DNA of 64,000 nucleotides, taken from NCBI GenBank assembly GCA_964441775.1, contig CAYTVL010000031.1, positions 1-64,000 on the forward strand, written 5' to 3'. Below the pieces are notes generated by a model. The model was not told the DNA's origin, ran no database searches, and saw only the letters and a list, made by a program, of their open reading frames with translations. The stretch is from SYOC01 sp964441775 (lineage in GTDB: Bacteria; Desulfobacterota; Binatia; Bin18). Below are positions 8,430 through 16,640 of the stretch, piece after piece. The translations under genes were made by a program, and so were the position numbers. Position 1 is the stretch's first letter. Each line of letters starts with the position of its first letter.

Positions 8430-8645
8430 ATGCTCGTCGCTGCTTCTGATGGACACGAACAACCGCATAAAACTCCCTCTGTAAACCCGGATGAGAGTGA
8501 AGCCGGAGAGGCAAGTGATGCTGTTGCCCCTGATACCACAGACAACGAAAGAAACGAGGCTCCCAAACCCGCGAAAAATAAGGACGCTGGAGAGGAGTTT
8601 AATCCGTCGGCAGGAAAATCAAGGACCACAGTGAAAAACTTCTAA
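8430..8645 (+). CDS. Small acidic hypothetical protein
   Basis: A 71-residue, Glu/Asp/Pro-rich and probably disordered protein. The ATG is preceded by a good GAAGGAGGGG site eight bases away, the main reason to believe it. There is no homology I recognise. A longer frame on the opposite strand (8177-8629) is likely its shadow. Confidence 0.4.
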   Translation: MLVAASDGHEQPHKTPSVNPDESEAGEASDAVAPDTTDNERNEAPKPAKNKDAGEEFNPSAGKSRTTVKNF

Positions 8646-8751
8646 AATCCCGTGTCTGATGCGGGCTCCGGCGCTGGCGGTTTTGCTGTCGTCGGAGAAG
8701 ATGAGAAACCAGGCGACGGCGTCGCCTTCAACAATACGGGGGCGGAAGCGC

Positions 8752-8780
8752 TTGACATATATAGCCATTGGCCATATATT
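8752..8780 (+). promoter_or_regulatory. Sigma-70 promoter with operator in its spacer
   Basis: A consensus -35 TTGACA at 8752-8757 is separated by exactly 17 bases from TATATT at 8775-8780. The spacer is itself a palindrome, TATATAGCCA/TGGCCATATA around a central T (8758-8778, 9 of 10 pairs). The predicted start of transcription, about 8787, is within two bases of the ATG of the XRE gene at 8789, so the mRNA should be leaderless. The palindrome is the obvious site for self-repression. Confidence 0.75.
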
Positions 8781-8788
8781 CTAGTTAT

Positions 8789-8992
8789 ATGATCGGAAGC
8801 GAATTGAAAGCTCTTCGGCGTCAGCTAAGGCTCACGCAGAAGGAATTGGCAGAGAAAATCGGCGTGCCGTGGAATACGGTGGCCCGGTGGGAAGTGGGGA
8901 TGCGCAAGATTGCCGAGCCCATCGCTCGGTTGGTGCACTACATCGCAAAGGAGGTGAGAGCCGAACAGCAAAGAAAGAAACGGGAGGCCTAA
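8789..8992 (+). CDS. XRE-type helix-turn-helix regulator
   Basis: A 67-residue DNA-binding protein, almost entirely one HTH_3 domain (SELKALRRQLRLTQKELAEK, with VPWNTVARWEVGMR as recognition helix region) plus a basic tail. The start at 8789 fits the promoter, which leaves no room for a leader or ribosome binding site. It probably represses its own promoter through the palindrome between -35 and -10. Neighbours are a SWIM protein and an integrase, so it may regulate the island. Confidence 0.8.
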   Translation: MIGSELKALRRQLRLTQKELAEKIGVPWNTVARWEVGMRKIAEPIARLVHYIAKEVRAEQQRKKREA

Positions 8993-8995
8993 GGC

Positions 8996-9030
8996 GGCCA
9001 GTCACGGTGTGGCGAACACCATGACCGGCC
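8996..9030. terminator. Long stem-loop after the XRE gene
   Basis: A 15-pair stem with two mismatches and a five-base loop runs GGCC...GGTGT / ACACC...GGCC, immediately after the XRE stop codon. There is no T-run, so it may be a processing or stabilising hairpin rather than an intrinsic terminator. Confidence 0.45.
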
Positions 9031-9100
9031 AAGCGACTCTCAGCATTGCTCGTACTGACAGCCGCTAATATATCCCTAACGAGCCGGAGGACATCCGGCA

Positions 9101-9478
9101 ATGACACAGTTCGATAACACCTTTCCTCACGCTCTGGTCCTTGCACTCTTCCAGCAGGTCTCTCTTGAACGACTTCACAAAGCCGTAGAGGGCTTACTGA
9201 TGAATGCCTATACCCTCACCGTGACCTCGCAAACGGAAGCGGAATTGAGAGGATTTGTGACTAATGGCGATGGGAAGGAATACGGGGTCGTGCTCAGCGG
9301 CGGGCAGAGTTTCTGCTCATGCAAAGACGCGATGTACAGACAGACGCCCTGTAAACACATGGCGGTGCTAGCGCTCTACAGCCTGCGGCAGGGCGCTGTG
9401 GTGAAGGAAGCGCAGGAGGCGCGACCACGGGACCTAAGGTTGACGAAGACGCGGCGTGATTGGAGCGCGCCAGCGTAA
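9101..9478 (+). CDS. Small SWIM zinc-finger protein
   Basis: A 125-residue protein with a SWIM motif, CxCx(n)CxH, at about residues 72-86 (FCSCKDAMYRQTPCKHMAVL). SWIM fingers bind zinc and contact DNA or protein. The fold is preceded by a helical N-terminus and followed by a basic tail. A GGAGGACAT stretch lies just before the ATG. It sits between the XRE regulator and the integrase and is likely cargo of the same element; its role is unknown. Confidence 0.7.
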   Translation: MTQFDNTFPHALVLALFQQVSLERLHKAVEGLLMNAYTLTVTSQTEAELRGFVTNGDGKEYGVVLSGGQSFCSCKDAMYRQTPCKHMAVLALYSLRQGAVVKEAQEARPRDLRLTKTRRDWSAPA

Positions 9479-9531
9479 GAGAAGAGGGCTCGGGTAGCGT
9501 CCCCTGCCTGAGCTTCACCGATGGTGAAGAG

Positions 9532-9602
9532 ATGTTACATCAATGCATAACTGCCGTTCCTCTCCCAAGGGTGGCAGCACAGTCGAGAGGGGATTGTAAC
9601 AT
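9532..9602. other. Structured non-coding segment upstream of the integrase
   Basis: The 248 bases between the SWIM gene and the integrase hold an 8-bp perfect inverted repeat, ATGTTACA (9532-9539) and TGTAACAT (9595-9602). Nested inside are further pairs CTGCC/GGCAG and CCTCTC/GAGAGG. It could be a small RNA, an operator region for the integrase, or part of its recombination site. No open frame is convincing here. Confidence 0.4.
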
Positions 9603-9726
9603 GGCCGTCACAGTCACACGGTAGGTAAGCAATAGGGGAATCGACCGTGAGGGGAGACGGGATGAAGGCATAGGAAAGCGGAACATATCGGCAGTCACTT
9701 TGTGAAATGAGAATGAGAGGATCCAA

Positions 9727-10758
9727 ATGAAGGGTGTCATGAAGCGGGGCAATACCTGGTACATTCGTTATCGCTTTGAAGGCAAGGATAAATGGGAAGC
9801 CATTGGCCCAAGTAAGCGGCAAGCGGAATTAGTGCTCGCCAAACGCAAGATAGAGATTCGGGAGGGCCGCTATTTCTCTACCCCGCAAGGCTTAAAGTGG
9901 ACCTATGGCCAATTACTGGATCGGTACCTCGAATTTGCCAAAGTCACCAAGAAGGCCAGCACCTACGAGACCGATACCTACTGGGCAAAGCATTTGCGGG
10001 AAGCGTTTGGCGGCTCTCTGCTCAAGGATATGAGCCCAGACAAGATCACAACCTATCTCGAAAACAAGCTCTCAGACGGCTTAAAACCGGCCACGGTGGC
10101 GCATCATCTGGCGCTGCTTAAACACTCCTTTACCATGGCTGTGAAATGGGGCTTATTGCCGAGTCAGCCTTTCCGCGATGTTCACCTCCCGGTCAAGGTG
10201 AACAATGCGCGGCTGCGGTATTTAAGTGCTGAAGAGGTCACCCGTCTCTTGTCGGTGGCTCCGCCGCATCTCAAGCCCATTATCGTGACTGGCCTACATA
10301 CGGGGATGCGGAAGGGGGAAATTCTTGCGCTGCGATGGGACCAAGTAGATTTTCCGAACCAAGTCATTCTGTTGACCGATACTAAGAACGGAGAACAACG
10401 AGGTATCCCGCTGAATCAGACGATGATCGATCTACTGAGCGGGCTGCGAGCCGCCACCCCCGGACCGTGGGTGTTTCCCAATCCTCGGACTGGACAGCCC
10501 TACCGCACAGATGCAGACACAGCTTGGTATACCGCGCTCAAGAAATCTGGTTTACAAGGACTCCACTTTCACGATCTTCGCCACACCACCGGCTCGCATC
10601 TCCGAATGCAGGGGGCAGATCTGTTCACCATCAAAGAGATTCTCGGACACAAGGATCTCCGCATGACGGCCCGCTATGCGCATGTGGGACAACAACACCG
10701 ATTAGCTGCTATGACTGCTCTCGAACAAGCCTATCAACTTCCTGCGCCAAAAAAGTGA
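9727..10758 (+). CDS. Tyrosine site-specific recombinase (integrase)
   Basis: A 343-residue phage-type integrase. Residues 1-60 are an arm-binding AP2-like domain (NTWYIRYRFEGKDKWE) and residues 60-160 a SAM-like core-binding domain. The catalytic domain carries the arginine in HTGMRKGEILALRWDQVD, HDLRH (HxxR), LGHKDLRMTARYAHV with the later histidine, and the nucleophilic tyrosine at ARY. All catalytic residues are present. It lies about 500 bases from the 3' end of a tRNA-Ala gene and points at it, the classic arrangement for an island integrated at a tRNA. Confidence 0.93.
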   Translation: MKGVMKRGNTWYIRYRFEGKDKWEAIGPSKRQAELVLAKRKIEIREGRYFSTPQGLKWTYGQLLDRYLEFAKVTKKASTYETDTYWAKHLREAFGGSLLKDMSPDKITTYLENKLSDGLKPATVAHHLALLKHSFTMAVKWGLLPSQPFRDVHLPVKVNNARLRYLSAEEVTRLLSVAPPHLKPIIVTGLHTGMRKGEILALRWDQVDFPNQVILLTDTKNGEQRGIPLNQTMIDLLSGLRAATPGPWVFPNPRTGQPYRTDADTAWYTALKKSGLQGLHFHDLRHTTGSHLRMQGADLFTIKEILGHKDLRMTARYAHVGQQHRLAAMTALEQAYQLPAPKK

Positions 10759-10765
10759 GACAAAG

Positions 10766-11125
10766 ATGAACCTGTACTGGTGTAAGACGCCTGACCATGA
10801 TGAGGATTGGTTTATTGTGGCTCCGTCTGCCATAGAAGCCCGCCGCAGTCATGAAATAGCGGAAGGGTATGATGAAGGAGAGGCGCACGCGACCTTCGTC
10901 CGACGCATCCCGAAGAGTCTGCACGCGGCTCCAGGTTGGCCGGACCACACACTGCTTCGGTCTCTAGGTGCAGTCTTTCTCACTGAATCCACACCTCGAG
11001 TGGTGCAGATAGGCACGACTGTGTACCAGGAGGGTGGAATGGATGCCGTAGTGGATCGCCTAAACGATGATGTAGCTGAAGGAATGGGTAAGGGCCGCCC
11101 GAACAAAACCACACCGCTACAGTAA
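10766..11125 (+). CDS. Hypothetical protein following the integrase
   Basis: A 119-residue soluble protein starting eight bases after the integrase stop and probably co-transcribed with it. The N-terminus MNLYWCKTPDHDEDWFIVA and the repeated mention of Glu/Asp around EIAEGYDEGEAHA are its clearest marks. I recall similar uncharacterised proteins next to integrases but know no function. The tail (GKGRPNKTTPLQ) is basic. Confidence 0.65.
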   Translation: MNLYWCKTPDHDEDWFIVAPSAIEARRSHEIAEGYDEGEAHATFVRRIPKSLHAAPGWPDHTLLRSLGAVFLTESTPRVVQIGTTVYQEGGMDAVVDRLNDDVAEGMGKGRPNKTTPLQ

Positions 11126-11227
11126 CCTGTACAACTGAAGCTGAGGCTGCAACAAGTTGTAGCAAAAACTGTAGCAGGGTCAGGAAACGTTGTTTGAATG
11201 AACTGGCTAAGTGCTTGATTTTCCGAA

Positions 11228-11300
<73 letters not shown>

Positions 11301-11355
11301 ACAGTGTGATCAGATCGGTGGACTACAAACGTTGCCCTTGGTGAACAACGACGCA

Positions 11356-11384
11356 AATTTAGCAGCCGCTACCCCGCTTTGCAA
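11356..11384 (-). promoter_or_regulatory. Promoter of the tRNA-Ala gene
   Basis: On the minus strand TTGCAA (11384-11379) and TAAATT (11361-11356) are separated by 17 bases. Transcription would begin near 11349, about 50 bases before the mature tRNA. Confidence 0.55.
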
Positions 11385-11444
11385 GGGAAGGCGGCGAAGC
11401 CGAGTACGCTCTTCTAATCCCTCAAGCGACACAAGCGTAATCGC

Positions 11445-12704
11445 TCAGAGCAGCCCGATTTGTAGGTAGGTAATGATCGCTCGTATCCCTAGCTGGTCGT
11501 ATTGTGGGATAATATTTGAGCGGAAGATGAAATTAATGTATCCGTCTTCCGCCACGGCTTCCGCTGGAGGATTCTCATCCCACGCGCCTTGTTTACACGC
11601 GTCAAGCAGTGAGGAGTCCACGGCGTAACTCCCGGACCTGGTCTGAATGATGAGTTTTTTGAGATTCCCTTGATTGTCGAGTTTGACTTGCACGGTAGCC
11701 ATCTCACGAGCAGCGACAACATCATCGAGTTTCAGTTGTTTACGTTGGTAAATGAGTAAATGTTGAAACACCCGCAACGCTACGCGACGCACGAAAGGCG
11801 CGAACTTATTCGCTTTGGTGTTTAAGAGCGTGACGTTTCCTTGACGAATATCCGGCAATAAATCCGGCGTACCGACCGACCCAGGAAGATTGAAAAGACT
11901 TTCCGCCGGAGGCGGAGCCAGAGCGAGCAGGTCCCGAGCTTGCGGGGATTGTTGTTTTTCATTCTGTGAAGAAGCTTTGCTGCGGTCGGATTTGGACAAC
12001 CAACCTTGCGCCAGCAGATCGTCTGGATTGGCGAACAACTTTGGGGTCGCGGCTGGAGCGTCAGGCTTCCCGGGCGCAATATCCTTACGCAACAGTTCTT
12101 CTTTGCTCGTGGCGTCGCGGGGCTTCTCAATTGCTTTCTCGATCGTCTTTTCGATCGGCGGCTTTGGCGCCGGTTTCGCCTCGGGCGTCTTCATGGCGAG
12201 CTGTATAGGCGGTTGTTGCGGAGCCGGCTTTGTCTGAGGTTGCGGCTTTTCTTTTTGTGGGGTGGCAGGCCGAGGATTGCCCACGGCCACACTTTCTTCC
12301 TTGGCGGAGCTATTACGGTCGCTCAACAAACGTGTCTTATCCGGAACTTGGTCATTAGTGTTTTCGGGTGGACTGACAATCTGCTCTCGGGGCAGCTCTA
12401 GTGGTTTTTGATGCGGCTTCTCTTCCTGTGGCTTTTCCGGTTGTTCTTTCTGAATCGGTGGAGGCGGTTCTTTGACTTCAGCCCGAGGCAGGGGTGGCTG
12501 AGGTCGCGGGGCGAGCTGAGGCGGCGTGGGCGGCGACAAGAGTTCTACTTCAGCAAGCTGTTCTTGTGGCGGAAGCGCAACCTGTCTCCCCATTAACGGG
12601 AAGAGAAATACAGCGAGTAGATGCAGCAGGAGAGAAACGAGGAGGAACCATGCGAATGGATCTCGTTGCTGGTCTCGGGGCAAGAGTGAAGTCGCAATTG
12701 ACAT
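11445..12704 (-). CDS. TonB/TolA-like periplasm-spanning protein
   Basis: A 419-residue protein anchored by one N-terminal transmembrane helix (WFLLVSLLLHLLAVFLF, residues 19-35). A Pro/Lys/Glu/Gln-rich linker of about 200 residues is long enough to cross the periplasm. The C-terminal domain of about 110 residues has the TonB-like core (VQVKLDNQGNLKKLIIQTRS, VDSSLLDACKQGAW). It would transmit inner-membrane energy to the outer membrane or stabilise the envelope. No ExbBD or TolQR is nearby, so its motor is elsewhere. It is divergent from tatA. Confidence 0.82.
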   Translation of the reverse strand: MSIATSLLPRDQQRDPFAWFLLVSLLLHLLAVFLFPLMGRQVALPPQEQLAEVELLSPPTPPQLAPRPQPPLPRAEVKEPPPPIQKEQPEKPQEEKPHQKPLELPREQIVSPPENTNDQVPDKTRLLSDRNSSAKEESVAVGNPRPATPQKEKPQPQTKPAPQQPPIQLAMKTPEAKPAPKPPIEKTIEKAIEKPRDATSKEELLRKDIAPGKPDAPAATPKLFANPDDLLAQGWLSKSDRSKASSQNEKQQSPQARDLLALAPPPAESLFNLPGSVGTPDLLPDIRQGNVTLLNTKANKFAPFVRRVALRVFQHLLIYQRKQLKLDDVVAAREMATVQVKLDNQGNLKKLIIQTRSGSYAVDSSLLDACKQGAWDENPPAEAVAEDGYINFIFRSNIIPQYDQLGIRAIITYLQIGLL

Positions 12705-12809
12705 ATAACGGCGGCATTCTAGCTGTCAGCCTTCTCGATCGCAAGAAAGCACATCCGAGGCAGGGCTTGCTTGCCAGACGAGGAGGAGATGACGTATAGT
12801 GGCTCTATT

Positions 12810-13016
12810 ATGTTTGGTCTTGGCATTGGCGAACTACTCATTATTCTTATCATCGTGCTGATCGTCTTTGGCGCTGGCAAATTGCCCGACATCGGCGAAG
12901 GATTAGGAAAGGGCATCAAGAATTTTCGCAAGGCGGTGAAGTCGCCTGACGAAATCGATGTCACCCCTGAACAGAATCCCTCGGAAACGTCGGATAAAAA
13001 ATCCTCTTCTTCATAA
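12810..13016 (+). CDS. tatA: Sec-independent translocase subunit TatA
   Basis: A 68-residue Tat component that helps form the pore for folded proteins. It shows the short N-terminal transmembrane helix (IGELLIILIIVLIVFGAGKLP), the hinge and the amphipathic helix (IGEGLGKGIKNFRKAV), then an acidic tail. I start it at the ATG of MFGLGIGE as in the family. An in-frame ATG at 12789 would add seven residues and sits too close to its GAGGAGGAG site, so the start is uncertain. No tatC is next to it. Its last six bases overlap the convergent zinc-ribbon gene. Confidence 0.9.
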   Translation: MFGLGIGELLIILIIVLIVFGAGKLPDIGEGLGKGIKNFRKAVKSPDEIDVTPEQNPSETSDKKSSSS

Positions 13017-14030
13017 GTTGCCAAACTGGGCCGCGATAACGCGGCTACTGAATTCGGCGACCGATGTCGGAGGAGTAGTAAAGACGATCAAGAACTTCAC
13101 GGCTTCTCCCGTGAGGACATGGAACTGTTTGGGGGGAACAAGGTCTTGCAGCGCGCCAATCTCACGAACAGTGAGGTTCGCCAGACGCTCGGGAGAGATA
13201 TTGGTCCCGCAAAAGATCAGGCGTTGTCCAACGATCTTCTTTTTGGCGTCGTAGATCGCTCCTTCAATCTGAATAGTGCGCGCCGCGAGCGCCGCATTAT
13301 TCGTCGCTGTCCCAGAAATCGTGAAGACTTTCTGACTGTCCTTCGTGGTTTGATAGCGTCCTTCGAGATCGTTGAGAACAATATGTCGTGCGGAAACGCG
13401 TTCACCTGCGACGAGCCCACCGAGTAACGGGAGTCGCGCGAGAAAGGCTTCCGTGGCTTCTGTATGGTAAAAGCAATAGAGACCTAGCACCCCGTTACTC
13501 AGGACAAGCAGCCCTAAGAACAGTACGAAGGCTCCGGGCGAGATCAGGACCTCTCGATCTGATCGTGTTGATGATGAAGATCGCACCACAGTTTGTTCTC
13601 GCTCCGCTGCTTCAATGTCCGTGTAAAAAGGCGTCTCTGGCAAAGTGAAGGTTTGGGAAAAATCTTCCTGGGCAAAGGGACGCTTTTGGGGAGTTGGTGG
13701 TGGGGAGTGTTCTTTCCGTCGAGGTTTTGTCTCATTCTCTACCGGCGCAGTTGGTTTTGTGAGGATGAGTTCTTCTGGCGGAAAGATCTCCTCCGAAGGA
13801 ATCGTCAACCCTTCATCTGGAGCCTGAGTTTCCTCAATCGAAGGAAGGGCGTTTTGCAGTGAGGGTATAGGTATCGATACATCTAGCCTCGCTCCCTCTA
13901 GCAACGGAGGCGTGTAGTGAAAGACATGCTCGCAGCCGTCCTTCGTGCACTGGAAACGAGTGGTTTCCTCCACGACCTGAGAGCTATCGGTGCGATACCG
14001 AGTATGACATAACGGACATTCAATGACCAC
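13011..14030 (-). CDS. Zinc-ribbon / DUF3426 membrane protein
   Basis: A 339-residue protein with an N-terminal MJ0042-type zinc ribbon (ECPLCHTRYRTDSSQV, then a second Cys pair near residues 28-33). A disordered Pro/Glu-rich region of about 130 residues follows, then one transmembrane helix near residues 168-188 (FVLFLGLLVLSNGVLGLYCF), then a C-terminal DUF3426 domain of FxxA/LxE-type beta structure. The family is widespread in deltaproteobacteria; its job is not established. It is divergent from plsC, with which it shares a short intergenic region. Confidence 0.8.
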   Translation of the reverse strand: MVIECPLCHTRYRTDSSQVVEETTRFQCTKDGCEHVFHYTPPLLEGARLDVSIPIPSLQNALPSIEETQAPDEGLTIPSEEIFPPEELILTKPTAPVENETKPRRKEHSPPPTPQKRPFAQEDFSQTFTLPETPFYTDIEAAEREQTVVRSSSSTRSDREVLISPGAFVLFLGLLVLSNGVLGLYCFYHTEATEAFLARLPLLGGLVAGERVSARHIVLNDLEGRYQTTKDSQKVFTISGTATNNAALAARTIQIEGAIYDAKKKIVGQRLIFCGTNISPERLANLTVREIGALQDLVPPKQFHVLTGEAVKFLIVFTTPPTSVAEFSSRVIAAQFGNL

Positions 14031-14097
14031 GCGCCACCCTTACACCTCCCCTCAAGTGGACATGATTGTAAGAAGAAGTGAAGAAAAATCAACCACG

Positions 14098-14127
14098 TTG
14101 ACGAAAACCAAAAAGAAAAACTATAAT
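14098..14127 (+). promoter_or_regulatory. Promoter of the plsC-rnj-ftsK run
   Basis: TTGACG at 14098-14103 and a perfect TATAAT at 14122-14127 are 18 bases apart. Transcription should start near 14134. This rules out acyltransferase starts further upstream and sets the real start at 14158. Confidence 0.65.
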
Positions 14128-14157
14128 ACTCTCAATTCTTCTCTCCTAGGATGCAGT

Positions 14158-14961
14158 TTGTCGTTATTTTCGTCGATTTTTCTTGTCTTTCGTCTCGCTG
14201 CTGTTGCTCTCCTGACGCTTTTCTGGGGAGGACCAGTCATTCTGCTCTCTTTTTTTGATCCACATGCCGAACGCGCCGCGCTTCTCATCCGTTCCTGGGC
14301 GAGAGGAGTGCTGCGAGTGTGCGGAATTACCATACATGTTCGTGGGCTTGAGCAGCTTGACGCGAGGCAGCCGTACCTCTTTATGGCGAACCACCAGAGT
14401 AATTTTGATATTCCCATCTTAATAGCGGCGTTTGACCATCTGCAAGTTCGCTGGGTTTCCAAACGTGCCGTGCGGAAGGTGCCCATTATTGGCTTGTGTA
14501 TGCAGAGGACGCAGCAAGTGCTCGTTGACCGGGAGAGTCCCACGCAGGCGGTCGCGGTGATTCGTCAAGTGAAAGCGCTGCTCAATGCGGGCATCTCCGT
14601 CATTTTCTTTCCTGAAGGCACTCGGACACGAGACGGACAGCTCCAAGATTTTAAGCCCGGCGGTTTTGTCGTCGCCACGGAAGCCAGTGTTCCTGTCGTG
14701 CCAGTCACAGTCAAAGGCTCGCGTACGCTGTGGCCTCCGGGTGGATTAGCGATTCACCCCGGCTCTGTTGAAGTGATTTTTGACAAACCGGTCTCTGTCG
14801 ATGTACATCTAAATAAGAAAGCGGCGCGAGCGGATTTGTTGCAACAGGTGCGAGGAGTGATTGCGGAGCGGCTGCAAGAGCCAGAGCCTTCCGCGCCTGA
14901 AGTGGCTTCCGGGGCGGCTCAACCTCTAACTATAGGAATGTCGGAGCGACCCTCTTCATGA
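14158..14961 (+). CDS. plsC: 1-acyl-sn-glycerol-3-phosphate acyltransferase
   Basis: Makes phosphatidic acid from lysophosphatidic acid at the inner membrane. The protein is 267 residues with an N-terminal membrane helix (FRLAAVALLTLFWGGPVILL), the catalytic HX4D motif NHQSNFD near residue 80, FFPEGTR near 155, and PVVPVTVKGS. I choose the TTG at 14158 because an AGGA site lies seven bases before it and the promoter ends upstream; ATG codons at 14023 and 14062 precede the promoter. Its stop overlaps the next start (ATGA), so it is coupled to the RNase J gene. Confidence 0.87.
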   Translation: MSLFSSIFLVFRLAAVALLTLFWGGPVILLSFFDPHAERAALLIRSWARGVLRVCGITIHVRGLEQLDARQPYLFMANHQSNFDIPILIAAFDHLQVRWVSKRAVRKVPIIGLCMQRTQQVLVDRESPTQAVAVIRQVKALLNAGISVIFFPEGTRTRDGQLQDFKPGGFVVATEASVPVVPVTVKGSRTLWPPGGLAIHPGSVEVIFDKPVSVDVHLNKKAARADLLQQVRGVIAERLQEPEPSAPEVASGAAQPLTIGMSERPSS

Positions 14962-16625
14962 GTACTGGTATTCTTCGCATTATCCCTCTGGGCGGGCTAG
15001 GCGAAATCGGCCTCAATCTCATGCTGATTGAATACTGCCCGGATAGTGATGGTGAGGCGGTGGCGATCGCGATTGATTGCGGCCTGATGTTTCCCGAACC
15101 TGAGATGCTAGGGATTGATATTGTTATTCCCGACTTCAATTATTTACGAGAGAAACAACACCTCAAAGCGGTTGTTTTCACGCATGGTCATGAAGACCAC
15201 ATCGGGGCGCTGCCGCATTTGCTGCGTGAATTCAACGTCCCTGTGTACGGTACGCCGTTTACCCTAGGTTTGTTGCACGACAAACTTGACGAACATGACC
15301 TCTTAAGCCAAACGGACCTCCACGAAATTCATCCGCGAGAATCCAGGCAAATCGGGCCCTTTACGGTCGAGGCTATTCATGTCACCCACAGTATCGTGGA
15401 CGCGGTGGCGTTTGCGATTACGACGCCGCTGGGGACTATTATTCATACGGGCGACTTCAAACTGGACCAGACCCCGATCGATGGCAAGCGTCCAGACCTA
15501 GCCCGCTTAGCGGAATGGGGTGAGCGTGGCGTGCTCTTGCTCATGTCTGATTCGACCAACGTGGAGCGAGCCGGGGCCACCCCGTCGGAAAGCACGCTGA
15601 CACGCCCGCTTGAAAATTTGATCGCCCATGCGTCCGGCAAGGTGCTGGTGTCGACGTTCGCTTCACATGTGCATCGCATTCGTCAGGTCATTGAGCTGTC
15701 GCTGGCTCAGGGTCGTGCGGTCGGCGTGGTGGGACGAAGTTTAGTTGATAATATTGAAATCGCGCGTGAGACCGGGCACCTGCGGATTCCTCCCGATGCG
15801 TTGATCGATGTCTCTAAGGTTGCGGATCGGGACCCACGCACGGTGACGTTGCTCACTACGGGCTCGCAAGGAGAGCCGCTGTCGGCCTTGTCGCGCATCG
15901 CGGCTGGGGACCATCCGCAAGTCAAGATTCGCGACGGTGATGTGGTCGTGCTGTCCTCGCGGGTCATTCCGGGAAATGATCGGGCGATTGCCCGGCTCAT
16001 TGATCATCTCCATCGACGCGGCGCCGAAGTCGTTTATGAAGCCGTGGCGTGTGTGCATGTCTCTGGGCATGCGAGTCAAGATGAATTGCAGTTGATGCTC
16101 AATCTGGTGCGGCCCCGCTATTTCGTGCCGATTCATGGAGAATATCGCTATCTCGTGCGGCACTGCGACTTGGCGCGTGGCGTTGGGGTGGACCCGACTG
16201 GCGTCTTCTTACTTGAAGATGGTCATGTGCTAGAGATTGCTGATGACGGGGCCTGTGTGGTCGAGCCCGTGCGGGCTGGGCGAGTCTTCGTCGATGGTCT
16301 TGAAGGCATCGAGTATGAAGTGCTGCGTGATCGGCGGCATATAGCGGAGGATGGATTAGTGGTGGCGGTGCTGGGCATTGCTCAGCAAACCGGCGAGGTC
16401 TTGAATGGACCTGATCTGCTGTCGCGAGGCTTCTTACCCTCGACCGATGGAGCCGACTTTGCGGCGGCGAAAGAGGCGGTCTGCACTGCGCTCAACGAGT
16501 TGCCTCCGGAGTCGCGCATGGATACCGGAATAGTGAAGGAGCAGGTGCGCCTCTCGTTGCGACGGCATTTCCGTCGTACGATTGGTCGGCGTCCTGTGGT
16601 CCTGCCGTTTGTGATGGAGATGTGA
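14958..16625 (+). CDS. rnj: Ribonuclease J
   Basis: A 555-residue metallo-beta-lactamase/beta-CASP RNase that degrades and processes RNA as an endonuclease and 5' exonuclease. It shows IIPLGGLGEIGLNLM at the N-terminus, the HGHEDHIGALP metal site near residue 75, GDFKLDQTP and MSDSTN. The beta-CASP motifs (VSTFASHVHRI, GRSLVDNIEIA) are followed by HVSGHASQDEL and a C-terminal domain of about 100 residues. Length is normal for the family. It overlaps plsC by four bases and is followed closely by ftsK. Confidence 0.95.
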   Translation: MSTGILRIIPLGGLGEIGLNLMLIEYCPDSDGEAVAIAIDCGLMFPEPEMLGIDIVIPDFNYLREKQHLKAVVFTHGHEDHIGALPHLLREFNVPVYGTPFTLGLLHDKLDEHDLLSQTDLHEIHPRESRQIGPFTVEAIHVTHSIVDAVAFAITTPLGTIIHTGDFKLDQTPIDGKRPDLARLAEWGERGVLLLMSDSTNVERAGATPSESTLTRPLENLIAHASGKVLVSTFASHVHRIRQVIELSLAQGRAVGVVGRSLVDNIEIARETGHLRIPPDALIDVSKVADRDPRTVTLLTTGSQGEPLSALSRIAAGDHPQVKIRDGDVVVLSSRVIPGNDRAIARLIDHLHRRGAEVVYEAVACVHVSGHASQDELQLMLNLVRPRYFVPIHGEYRYLVRHCDLARGVGVDPTGVFLLEDGHVLEIADDGACVVEPVRAGRVFVDGLEGIEYEVLRDRRHIAEDGLVVAVLGIAQQTGEVLNGPDLLSRGFLPSTDGADFAAAKEAVCTALNELPPESRMDTGIVKEQVRLSLRRHFRRTIGRRPVVLPFVMEM

Positions 16626-16640
16626 TGAGGAGGGGTAGCA

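Noticed and set aside
8177..8629. 150-residue minus-strand frame
   Set aside because: Low-complexity Ser/Ala/Gly sequence opposite a better-initiated small plus-strand gene; kept out of the list.
11890..12708. Several plus-strand frames opposite the TonB-like gene
   Set aside because: They mirror the Pro/Lys/Glu linker codons of the real gene and lack ribosome binding sites.
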